27,462 nt of DNA. It comes from a candidate division FCPU426 bacterium (GTDB lineage Bacteria > Oederibacteriota > PGYV01 > Palsa-1178). Every line of letters begins with the position of its first letter. Within the stretch, counting starts at the first letter, position 1. The notes below the pieces were generated by a model, which ran no database searches, was not told the origin of the DNA, and worked only from the letters and a program-made list of their open reading frames with translations. The stretch is taken from positions 1 through 27,462 of the forward strand of contig PMTB01000087.1 in the NCBI GenBank assembly GCA_003167475.1, in the 5' to 3' direction. A program made the position numbers and the translations under genes. This document shows, piece after piece, positions 7,800 through 14,367 of this stretch.

Positions 7800-9104
7800 A
7801 TGGCAGACGAGAAATTTGACGCGATAGTAGTCGGCGGCGGCCCCGCAGGATTGACGGCGGCCTATGTGATGGCCAAGGCGGGTATGCAGGTTATAGTGGT
7901 GGAAAGAGGGGAATATTGCGGCGCAAAGAACGTTTTCGGCGGCGTATTTTTTACCAACGTATTAAGGGAAATAATGCCTGATTTTTTAAAGGATGCCCCG
8001 ATAGAAAGGAACATTACAAAGAGGCGTTTTTCGCTCATGACCCCGGACGGGGAAATCGGCGGGGATTTCAAGTTTGACAGGTTTAATAAGGATTTTTCCA
8101 ACAATTCCTTCACCGTGCTGCGTTCAAAGTTTGACAAGTGGCTTTCTGATAAGTGCGAAGCCGCGGGCGCTATGATCATAACCGGCGCTGTCGTTGACGA
8201 CTTCCTCATGAAGGACAAGAAGATAGCCGGGGTAAAAGCGCGCATGGAAGACGGCGACCTTTACGGCGACGTGATAGTACTGGCGGACGGAGTGAACTCA
8301 TTGCTCGCGAAAAAACTAAATTTCCACAAGGAACTCGACCCTAAAAGCACCATCATAGGCGTAAAGGAAGTCATTGGATTATCGGAAGAGCGCATACGCG
8401 ACAGGTTCGCCTTGAACGGGAACGAAGGCGCGGCATATGAATATTTCGGTTATTCCGCGAAAGGCGCCATAGGCTCCGGATTCATCTATACAAACAAGGA
8501 CACCATATCGGTCGGAGTGGGCGCGACCATCGCTTCCATGCTGGAACATAAGCTCAACCCTAACGACGTACTTGAAGCTTTCAAAAACCATCCGACGGTC
8601 GCCCCGCTTGTGCGTGACGGCGAGCAGAAAGAATATTCGGCCCACCTCATACCCGACGGCGGATACAAGAAACTGTCAAAACTTTCCGGAGACAATGTAA
8701 TGGTTGTCGGAGACGCGGCCGGATTTGTCAATGCCACGCTTTTTCACGAAGGAACGAACCTTGCCATGGAAACAGGCAAGCTTGCCGGAGAGACCGCTAT
8801 CGAGGCTTTCAAGAAAAAAGACTACTCGGCCGTATCCCTTTCCCAGTACGACACCAAGGTAAAGAACTCCTTCCCCATGAAGGACTTAAAGCAGTTTAAG
8901 AACACGGGTGAGACTTTGGAGCATAACCCCAAGATGTTCGACAAATACCCCACGCTTTTTGGGGATCTCGTAGCCGAGCTTTTCACGGTAGACGGCGAGC
9001 CCAAGTGGAACAAGGAAAAAAGGCTTATGATGAAACTATTGACTTCGGAAAATCCGTTTGCGCTCCTTAAAACAATGATAGACATGAGGAAGGTGATCAT
9101 ATGA
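7800..9104 (+). CDS. fixC: FixC, ETF-quinone oxidoreductase-like flavoprotein
   Basis: A 434-residue FAD protein. The dinucleotide-binding motif is AIVVGGGPAGLTAAYVMAKAG (glycines 12-14 and 17), the second FAD motif is GDNVMVVGDAAGFVNA, and FHEGTNLAMETGKLAGE lies between the FAD and quinone-facing parts. FixC takes electrons from the electron-transfer flavoprotein FixAB and, with ferredoxin-like FixX, passes them to quinone; in diazotrophs and some anaerobes the FixABCX complex bifurcates electrons from NADH. FixA/FixB are not in this window. The ATG directly follows the dnaJ stop, and the stop overlaps the fixX start (ATGA), indicating coupled translation. Confidence 0.93.
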   Translation: MADEKFDAIVVGGGPAGLTAAYVMAKAGMQVIVVERGEYCGAKNVFGGVFFTNVLREIMPDFLKDAPIERNITKRRFSLMTPDGEIGGDFKFDRFNKDFSNNSFTVLRSKFDKWLSDKCEAAGAMIITGAVVDDFLMKDKKIAGVKARMEDGDLYGDVIVLADGVNSLLAKKLNFHKELDPKSTIIGVKEVIGLSEERIRDRFALNGNEGAAYEYFGYSAKGAIGSGFIYTNKDTISVGVGATIASMLEHKLNPNDVLEAFKNHPTVAPLVRDGEQKEYSAHLIPDGGYKKLSKLSGDNVMVVGDAAGFVNATLFHEGTNLAMETGKLAGETAIEAFKKKDYSAVSLSQYDTKVKNSFPMKDLKQFKNTGETLEHNPKMFDKYPTLFGDLVAELFTVDGEPKWNKEKRLMMKLLTSENPFALLKTMIDMRKVII

Positions 9105-9379
9105 AACAGTTTACGTCAATGGAAGACAAACTGGGTTTGAACAAATTTACGGCTTTTGAAAAGACGCACCTTTCGATCAAACCCGGGTCAGACCCCATGG
9201 TCGTGGAACACAAGCTTTTCATATGCCCGGCAAAGGTGTATGAGTTAAGCGACAAAGGAGTTCCCATCGTTTCCTTTGAGAACTGCCTTGAATGCGGCAC
9301 GTGCAGGGTCGCGGCGCCGGACGAAGTGGAATGGGCGTACCCGCAGGGCGGCTACGGCGTCACATTCAAGTTCGGATAA
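9101..9379 (+). CDS. fixX: FixX, ferredoxin-like partner of FixC
   Basis: A 92-residue protein that overlaps the end of fixC by 4 nt (ATGA). C42 sits in FICPAKVYEL, and C62, C65 and C68 lie in ENCLECGTCRV, the spacing of the single 4Fe-4S cluster of FixX. The C-terminal EWAYPQGGYGVTFKFG is the family signature (W-x-x-P-x-G-G-x-G-V). It accepts electrons next to FixC at the membrane. Size and motif are complete. coaX follows after 6 bp. Confidence 0.94.
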   Translation: MKQFTSMEDKLGLNKFTAFEKTHLSIKPGSDPMVVEHKLFICPAKVYELSDKGVPIVSFENCLECGTCRVAAPDEVEWAYPQGGYGVTFKFG

Positions 9380-9385
9380 AGCAAA

Positions 9386-10165
9386 TTGGTCATTGTTTTT
9401 GACATAGGCAACACCAATATTACCATAGGGGTATTCACCGGGGCACAGCTGCTTTTTGACCTGCGCCTGCGCACCGATATAGGCTACACAGAGGACCAGT
9501 ATTTCGCGAGCTTAAAGGCCCTCCTGAAACACAGGGAAATAGAGACTGATGACATTGAGGGCGGCATCATAGGTTCGGTGGTCCCGGCAGTGACACGCGC
9601 CATTGAACTTATGTTCAGGAAATACTTCGGCAAAGAGGCCCTGCTTTTAACCCCAAAAACAAAACTCAATATAAAGAACCTTTATAAGAACGTTTCGGAA
9701 GTCGGCGACGACAGGCTGGCAAACGCGGCCGCAGGCAGGCTTTTCTTTCCGGGCAAAGACCTCATTATCATTGACTACGGCACAGCCGTAACTTTTGACG
9801 TCATTGATAAAAAGGGAAGGTACTTAGGCGGGGTCATTCAACCCGGGCTTTATCTGAGCTTAAAAGCCCTTTTTTCAAACACGGCCAAACTTCCGCAGGT
9901 TGAACTTAAATTCCCGGAAAAGATCATAGGCGATACCACCGAAAAAAGCATACAAAGCGGCATCATGAACGGAGCCGTATCAGGCATAAATTCATTCGTA
10001 AGGCTCATAAAAAAAGAAATAAAGGCGCCAAAGGCCCAGGTCATACTGACCGGCGGAGACGCGGAAACCATACCATTATCCATGCTGGAAGCGAAAAACG
10101 TCCATGTGGACAGGGATTTTACGCTGAAGGGGTTTAAGATAATATACGATATGAATGCAAAATAA
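9386..10165 (+). CDS. coaX: Type III pantothenate kinase
   Basis: A 259-residue enzyme that phosphorylates pantothenate, the first step of coenzyme A synthesis. It is recognised by the ASKHA-fold phosphate motif DIGNTN at 6-11, GDDRLANAAAG near 107-117, IIDYGTAVTFDVI near 128-140 with D130, and GGVIQPGL near 148-155. The start is TTG at 9386, with only a weak GGA nearby in the end of fixX, which suggests modest translation driven by coupling. It is the last gene of the grpE-led run; heptad-element copy C starts 3 bp past the stop. Confidence 0.93.
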   Translation: MVIVFDIGNTNITIGVFTGAQLLFDLRLRTDIGYTEDQYFASLKALLKHREIETDDIEGGIIGSVVPAVTRAIELMFRKYFGKEALLLTPKTKLNIKNLYKNVSEVGDDRLANAAAGRLFFPGKDLIIIDYGTAVTFDVIDKKGRYLGGVIQPGLYLSLKALFSNTAKLPQVELKFPEKIIGDTTEKSIQSGIMNGAVSGINSFVRLIKKEIKAPKAQVILTGGDAETIPLSMLEAKNVHVDRDFTLKGFKIIYDMNAK

Positions 10166-10168
10166 TGC

Positions 10169-10312
10169 AAGTTATTAAGCCAAAAGACAAAAGCCAAAAG
10201 TAAAGGTTCAAAGTTTTTAAGTGTTTAAGCAGTGTTTTTGCCTTCCTTGATTATACTTTAAAACTTGCCGTAATCCTTAACTTTTGACTCTTGGCTTTTG
10301 GCTTAACAACTT
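10169..10312. repeat. Heptad long-inverted-repeat element, copy C
   Basis: The arms 10169-10201 and 10280-10312 (33 nt each) are reverse complements with four differences. Both carry the AAGCCAA-type 7-nt units. The outer terminal repeats of B and D are not seen here. This element, the promoter at 10399, the small RNA and the hairpin at 10517 account for the 444-bp gap after coaX. Confidence 0.88.
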
Positions 10313-10398
10313 TCTGAAGTTTAATGTTAAATCTCCGATAATACATTCCAAAGCGCTTTTGCCGCCTAAAAAATATGAAATAATTAACAAAATACTGA

Positions 10399-10427
10399 TT
10401 GACAACATTATTATTTGTTGATATAAA
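10399..10427 (+). promoter_or_regulatory. Strong sigma70-type promoter in front of a structured RNA
   Basis: Perfect TTGACA (10399-10404), a 17-bp spacer, then TATAAA (10422-10427). The predicted start near 10433-10434 coincides with the first base of a perfect 9-bp stem. Confidence 0.75.
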
Positions 10428-10432
10428 TGTAT

Positions 10433-10494
10433 TGCGCAGGGTTGAGCCTACCTTGTAGCTCGTAAAAACCCCTCTATATCCCTGCGCATTTTCT
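10433..10494 (+). ncRNA. Putative small structured RNA, unclassified
   Basis: TGCGCAGGG (10433-10441) pairs perfectly with CCCTGCGCA (10480-10488), followed by TTTTCT, so the closing stem can also act as an intrinsic terminator. An inner hairpin pairs GAGC(C)TAC (10444-10451) with GTAGCTC (10455-10461). GGGTT (10439-10443) could instead pair with AACCC (10467-10471), an alternative fold. It contains no reading frame of note. It matches no RNA family I recognise (not tRNA, 6S, SRP or tmRNA). Alternatively it is a leader/attenuator for the small membrane protein at 10610. Confidence 0.5.
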
Positions 10495-10516
10495 AAAGAG
10501 GCTCCCCAAAATAGTC

Positions 10517-10541
10517 AACGCGCCGAAAGGCGCATGGCGTT
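10517..10541 (+). other. GAAA-tetraloop hairpin upstream of the small membrane protein
   Basis: GCGCC (10520-10524), GAAA, GGCGC (10529-10533) form a tight hairpin. A flanking AACGC/GCGTT pair could extend it, followed by TTTTAC. It may belong to the same leader as the RNA at 10433, or be an independent terminator. Confidence 0.4.
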
Positions 10542-10609
10542 TTACTTGGTGAAATTAAGTTTCAGATTTTATAAAAGAACAGATAACAAAGAACACCCCC
10601 GGAGTATTC

Positions 10610-10798
10610 ATGAAAAAAGAAGATATCAAAATTGCGGCCCTATGTTTTATAGTCCCCTTGGCAGGCATGTACATAACTGCCACAAACCATATTAAAAATA
10701 ATGAACTGTCCAGGTTTGCCTTAAAATGGACCTTGAACGGCCTGGCAACCGCCGCCGCGACCGCGGTTATAGGCTGGATGTATTATAATATAAGGTAA
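10610..10798 (+). CDS. Small two-helix membrane protein, unknown function
   Basis: A 62-residue product behind CCGGAG. Two hydrophobic segments are visible, about residues 7-24 (IAALCFIVPLAGMYITAT) and 43-60, joined by a short polar loop (NHIKNNELSRF). I do not recognise a family. It sits downstream of a strong promoter and two RNA hairpins, so it may be regulated by attenuation. A 23-bp stem hairpin follows it. Confidence 0.6.
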   Translation: MKKEDIKIAALCFIVPLAGMYITATNHIKNNELSRFALKWTLNGLATAAATAVIGWMYYNIR

Positions 10799-10822
10799 AC
10801 GGCCGTAATTATTTTTTTTACA

Positions 10823-10881
10823 TTTCTCTTCCTATAAAAATTGCACTGCGGCCATAATTGCGATTTTTACAGGAAGAGAAA
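10823..10881. terminator. Long-stem hairpin, possible terminator
   Basis: The arms 10823-10845 and 10859-10881 (23 nt each) are complementary with two differences that form wobble pairs in the plus-strand RNA, around a 13-nt loop. It lies after the 62-residue gene and before the next promoter. The right side lacks a clean T-tract, so this may be another repeat instead of a true terminator. Confidence 0.5.
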
Positions 10882-10885
10882 AATC

Positions 10886-10913
10886 TTGTTTTAATACGCC
10901 TATTTGCTACAAT
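10886..10913 (+). promoter_or_regulatory. Sigma70-type promoter of the three-gene envelope cassette
   Basis: TTGTTT (10886-10891), a 16-bp spacer, then TACAAT (10908-10913). The predicted start near 10920 is about 26 nt before the TTG start codon at 10946. Confidence 0.5.
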
Positions 10914-10945
10914 CATATAAGGATGAGGGAAGAGAGGAAGTTGAA

Positions 10946-11245
10946 TTGAAAAAAGAAATACTTGCGTTTGTTATTTTGTTCGCCTGCGTTTATACGGCAC
11001 ATGCGGATACAATTTATAAAAAAAACGGCGAAAAAATAGAGGGCACCATAACGGGGGCCGTCATAGAGGGACAAATCGGGATCAAGACTTCAAATGACAT
11101 GTTCTTTGTCGAGCAGGCGGACATATCGAAGATAGTCATGAGTAAAAAAGAACCTGAAATCAAGCCCGATTGGAACGTGATAATAGCCATAACAGGTTTT
11201 TGTTTCCTTTCTTTTCTTCTGGTCATGGCGGGCAGGTCCATATGA
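10946..11245 (+). CDS. Small secreted/membrane protein with an LSm-like domain
   Basis: A 99-residue product starting at TTG 10946 behind GAGAGGAAG; starting here gives a clean signal peptide (cleavage after YTAHA at about residue 20) and agrees with the predicted transcript start. Residues 21-65 (IYKKNGEKIEGTITGA, then IKTSNDMFFVEQADISKI) resemble the short 'D-G-x-x-x-x-G-x-I ... I-x-x-I' barrel-like domain seen at the N-terminus of the envelope protein at 17257. A transmembrane helix at 76-95 anchors it. It has no known function. The stop overlaps the next start (ATGA). Confidence 0.65.
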   Translation: MKKEILAFVILFACVYTAHADTIYKKNGEKIEGTITGAVIEGQIGIKTSNDMFFVEQADISKIVMSKKEPEIKPDWNVIIAITGFCFLSFLLVMAGRSI

Positions 11246-11688
11246 AAAACTCGGTTGCCATCGTATACCTTGGCATAGTACTTGTTGCGTTGCTGCTTTT
11301 TGCCCTGTTTGACAATAATACAAAGACACAGGACTTAAAAGCCGTCGAACAGACAAGGATAAGCAGGATAAATATGGTCAACGCCGAATGCAGGGAAGAT
11401 TTAAGGCTGTGCGCCGCGGCTTTAAACTCGGGACAGGGCGCGGAAATACCGGTCAAGTCGCTTAAAACATTCATAAATTACGCGGACAAGAACATTACTT
11501 TCGGCAACGATGCTTCGGCCATGTGGAAAGCCGTTCTTGAGAGCGCGCTCGCAGAGGGTCTTTCAAGCGCTGCAACGGACAGGGTAAAGCTCAAAAAGGA
11601 AGAAGTGGAAAAGAAAGCCGCGGTATTTACCGCGTTGAAGGCGTTTTTGGACAAGGCCATAGACAACGGTTATAATTTTGAATTTTAG
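11242..11688 (+). CDS. Membrane-anchored protein, unknown; paralogue of the next gene
   Basis: A 148-residue protein with one N-terminal transmembrane helix (about 5-23) and a helical, charged extracytoplasmic part (RISRINMVNAECREDLRLC..., then KLKKEEVEKKAAVF). It overlaps the preceding gene by 4 nt, and a longer open frame upstream is ignored for that reason. It aligns loosely with the next product: helix anchor, [RV]-x-x-L-x-L-C, a V-K-[SA]-L-K-x-F-[IF] segment, and a shared ending (NGYNFEF versus NNYDLNF). No family is recognised. The pilin-like length is noted, but there is no prepilin cleavage motif. Confidence 0.65.
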   Translation: MKNSVAIVYLGIVLVALLLFALFDNNTKTQDLKAVEQTRISRINMVNAECREDLRLCAAALNSGQGAEIPVKSLKTFINYADKNITFGNDASAMWKAVLESALAEGLSSAATDRVKLKKEEVEKKAAVFTALKAFLDKAIDNGYNFEF

Positions 11689-11696
11689 GGGGATCA

Positions 11697-12170
11697 ATGA
11701 GGAATAATAAAGGCGCGGTCTGGATATGGATCGTGCTCATAATCGCGGCCGTGGGCATAGGACTTCTTGTGTTCAGGGATTTTATGGTGAAAAAAGCGAA
11801 GAACGAACTTATGCAAAGGGCGCAGTACGTCAACGAGTTATTGGGCGAGGTCAGGGTTAACCTGATGCTGTGCAGGATGGTGCTGCAGGAAAACGATATG
11901 AAAGGCGACACATTCGCCGTCAATGTGAAAGCCCTGAAAAAATTCTTCATATACATGTCGCAGGACCAGGACATATTCACGGTAGGCGACCAGGCAGCGG
12001 GCCGCATCAACGAGCTGAAAAAACGCTTCGATATGAGGAACATGCTGCAGGTGGATGGCTTCCAGGCATACATTGCCCCGAAAGACGCGGCAGACGTCAT
12101 GGACATGCTGAAAAACCTGGAGTGGCTGATGACGAAGGCGGAGAAGAACAACTACGATCTTAACTTCTAA
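11697..12170 (+). CDS. Membrane-anchored protein, unknown; paralogue of the preceding gene
   Basis: A 157-residue protein behind an AGGGGG ribosome site, 8 bp after its paralogue. The N-terminal helix at about 7-25 follows a short basic start (MRNNKGAVWIW), then a helical domain with LGEVRVNLMLCRMVL, VNVKALKKFFIYM and a final NNYDLNF. The same order of short motifs is found in the upstream product, indicating tandem duplication and divergence. The single cysteine in the [NL]-L-x-L-C position is shared. Function is unknown; the cassette context suggests an envelope complex. Confidence 0.65.
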   Translation: MRNNKGAVWIWIVLIIAAVGIGLLVFRDFMVKKAKNELMQRAQYVNELLGEVRVNLMLCRMVLQENDMKGDTFAVNVKALKKFFIYMSQDQDIFTVGDQAAGRINELKKRFDMRNMLQVDGFQAYIAPKDAADVMDMLKNLEWLMTKAEKNNYDLNF

Positions 12171-12173
12171 TAC

Positions 12174-12293
12174 TTAAGGCTGTTTACCTTCATTTGTAAC
12201 GTTCGAGATTTGAAAGTCGAGATTTGATCAAGGTGTGCTTCCGCCGTCGCTGAAGCCCTGGCGGACGAGTCCGCACTTATTATAATAAAGCGG
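12174..12293. repeat. Dispersed repeat with swapped centre, copy 1
   Basis: The left 58 bp (TTAAGGCTGTTTACCTTCAT onward) and the right end (ATTATAATAAAGCGG) match copy 2 at 21965-22075. The centre differs and contains its own GC-rich hairpins (GCGGAC GA GTCCGC). Immediately right lies CCTTCGACAGGCTCAGG, another fragment that looks repetitive. With the next repeat and the terminator this fills the 394-bp gap before lepA. Confidence 0.75.
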
Positions 12294-12379
12294 CGTACGA
12301 AACGCATATTCCTTCGACAGGCTCAGGATTGCATGCGTTCCGCCGCGGGCAATGTTGACAACAGCGCCAATACGGATTT

Positions 12380-12467
12380 TGTAGAGAGGGGGCTTGCCCC
12401 CTCTCACAGCAGGCTTTAAACCGAAGGCCAAAGCCAACGGCGAGAGGGGGCAAGCTCCCTCTCTACA
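12380..12467. repeat. TGTAG/CTACA double-palindrome element, copy 1
   Basis: The 26-bp arms 12380-12405 and 12442-12467 are reverse complements with one difference. Each arm is itself a palindrome (GGGGGCTTGCCCCC on the left), so the RNA or single strand can form two hairpins or one long stem. It begins TGTAG and ends CTACA, like the elements at 19092 and 26627. Confidence 0.9.
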
Positions 12468-12514
12468 GGTTTTGTTTGTTTGATTTGTGTCACGCAGGAA
12501 ACCACAAAACAAAA

Positions 12515-12536
12515 AAACGGCCCTTCCGGGCCGTTT
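12515..12536. terminator. Bidirectional intrinsic terminator
   Basis: AAACGGCCC, loop TTCC, GGGCCGTTT form a perfect 9-bp stem, with an A-run on the left and a T-rich run on the right. It lies 28 bp past the lepA stop codon on the minus strand and also closes transcription coming from the plus-strand cassette. Confidence 0.85.
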
Positions 12537-12564
12537 CATTTTTATTTAGGATTTGTAATTGCCT

Positions 12565-14367
12565 TTAATCGACCTTAAGTATCGCCAAAAACGCTTCCTG
12601 CGGTATTTCGACCGACCCTATCGATTTCATCCTTTTCTTTCCCTCTTTCTGTTTCTCCAGGAGTTTGCGTTTTCTTGTTATATCCCCGCCGTAGCACTTT
12701 GCCAAAACGTTCTTCCTCATCGCGGGGATGGTTTCCCTTGATATTACGTTTGCCCCTATGGCTCCCTGTATGGGGACCTGGAACATCTGCCTTGGTATGA
12801 CTTCCTTCAATCTTTCCACAAGGTCCTTGGCTTTCTGGTACGCGAATTGTTCGTGCGTTATGAACGAAAGCGAATCCACTTTCTCGAAGTTCACCAGTAT
12901 GTCGACCTTCTTTAAGTCCGCGGCCCTGTAATCCATAAGTTCATAGTCCATCGACGCGTAGCCTTTGGACATTGATTTCAGTTTGTCGTAGAAATCCCAT
13001 ATTATTTCAGCGAGCGGAATTTCGTAAACAAGCAGGGCCCTTGTGGAGCTTATGTATTCAGTGTTTATGTACGTGCCGCGGCGCTGCTGGCAAAGCTGCA
13101 TGAGCGCCCCCAGATATTCCGCCGGGGTTATCAGGTTGAGTTTTACATACGGCTCCTCAACGTGGTCAACGAATGAAAAATCCGGGAAATTCGAGGGACT
13201 GTCCGCCACTATGGTTTCGCCCCTGGTTGTTTTTATTTTGTACTCCACGTTCGGGGCGGTCGCGATAAGGTTTAGGTTATACTCGCGCTCCAGGCGCTCC
13301 TGTATGATCTCCATGTGCAGCAGTCCTAAAAAACCGCAACGATATCCGAAACCGAGGGCTTCGGAAGACTCAGGTTCGTAAAATAGCGACGAGTCGTTAA
13401 GTTTGAGTTTGGAAAGCGCGTCCTTTAAATCCGCGTACTGTTCCGATACTACAGGGAACAATCCGCAAAAAACCATGGGTTTGATATCTTTGTATCCCGG
13501 CAGCGGCGCGTCGCACCGGTTGCCGTCTTCGGTGACAGTGTCGCCTATCCTGATGTCGCTTAACGCCTTTATACCAGCGGTAAAAAAGCCGACCTGTCCC
13601 GCAAATAATTCGTCAGCCTCGACCATGCCGGGTTTGAAAACTCCGACGTGATCGACTTCCCAGCCGTTATCCGAGGCCATCATGTGCACCTTCATGTTAG
13701 GTTTGATATGGCCGTCCACGAGCCTTATGAAAATTATAACGCCTTTGTAAAAATCAAACTGGGCGTCCATTATGAGCGCCTTTAAGGGTTTATTAACGTC
13801 GCCCTTTGGCGCCGGGATGTTCTTGATTACACTTGCGAGTATTTCCTCTATGCCAATGCCTTCCTTTGCGCTCGCGAGCACAGCTTCTTCGGCCGGTATG
13901 GCCAAAAGCTCCTCAAGTTCGGCTTTTGCCTTGGGTATGTCGGCATTGGGCAGGTCGATCTTATTGATGACCGGCACGAGTTTCAGGTTGAGCATGTTCG
14001 CTATGTGCGCGTTGGCCATGGTCTGCGCTTCTATGCCCTGGGACGCGTCAATGACAAGGAGCGCCCCTTCCGAGGCTATGAGGGAACGCGATACTTCGTA
14101 GGTGAAGTCCACGTGGCCCGGCGTGTCGATAAGGTTAAGCATGTATTCCTGGCCCGCGAGGGTGTACTTCAACTGGACCGCCTTAGCCTTTATGGTTATG
14201 CCGCGCTCGCGTTCCAAATCCATGGAGTCCAGTATCTGGGCCTTCATCTTGCGCTTGTCTATGGTGCCGGTAAATTCCAGCAGCCTGTCTGCGAGCGTTG
14301 ATTTGCCGTGGTCTATGTGGGCTATGATGGAAAAGTTCCTTATGTGCTTTAAGTCCTCGTTGGTCAT
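12565..14367 (-). CDS. lepA: LepA, elongation factor 4
   Basis: A 600-residue, full-length EF4: a ribosome-bound GTPase that remodels stalled or mistranslocated elongation complexes. The G1 motif AHIDHGKST is at 16-24, switch II DTPGH at 81-85 and NKID at 135-138. The LepA-specific C-terminus with YGGDITRKRKLLEKQKEGKK is present and complete. The ATG directly abuts the stop of the upstream secreted hydrolase gene (TAAATG), with GAGG inside that gene as ribosome site, so lepA is translated from a shared transcript. lepA is more often paired with lepB or hemN, so this partner is unusual. Confidence 0.97.
   Translation of the reverse strand: MTNEDLKHIRNFSIIAHIDHGKSTLADRLLEFTGTIDKRKMKAQILDSMDLERERGITIKAKAVQLKYTLAGQEYMLNLIDTPGHVDFTYEVSRSLIASEGALLVIDASQGIEAQTMANAHIANMLNLKLVPVINKIDLPNADIPKAKAELEELLAIPAEEAVLASAKEGIGIEEILASVIKNIPAPKGDVNKPLKALIMDAQFDFYKGVIIFIRLVDGHIKPNMKVHMMASDNGWEVDHVGVFKPGMVEADELFAGQVGFFTAGIKALSDIRIGDTVTEDGNRCDAPLPGYKDIKPMVFCGLFPVVSEQYADLKDALSKLKLNDSSLFYEPESSEALGFGYRCGFLGLLHMEIIQERLEREYNLNLIATAPNVEYKIKTTRGETIVADSPSNFPDFSFVDHVEEPYVKLNLITPAEYLGALMQLCQQRRGTYINTEYISSTRALLVYEIPLAEIIWDFYDKLKSMSKGYASMDYELMDYRAADLKKVDILVNFEKVDSLSFITHEQFAYQKAKDLVERLKEVIPRQMFQVPIQGAIGANVISRETIPAMRKNVLAKCYGGDITRKRKLLEKQKEGKKRMKSIGSVEIPQEAFLAILKVD

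Noticed and set aside
10433..10488. A tRNA-like acceptor stem (GCGCAGG/CCTGCGC plus A) around 10434-10488.
   Set aside because: Only 55 nt, no anticodon arm or T-loop (GGTTCGA) is present; a small structured RNA fits better.
11242..12170. Type IV pseudopilin pair.
   Set aside because: No prepilin peptidase motif (G-F-x-x-x-E) at the start of the N-terminal helices.
12230..12310. Possible hammerhead-like ribozyme (GCTGAAG ... ACGAAAC).
   Set aside because: The core CUGANGA is not present and the stems do not form in the right order; it is part of a dispersed repeat.
12354..12382. TTGACA near 12353 as a promoter.
   Set aside because: No -10 box at a proper distance and no plus-strand gene follows.
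12228..12539. Open frame on the minus strand in the gap before lepA.
   Set aside because: It lies entirely in repeats and the terminator; no ribosome site or conserved motif.
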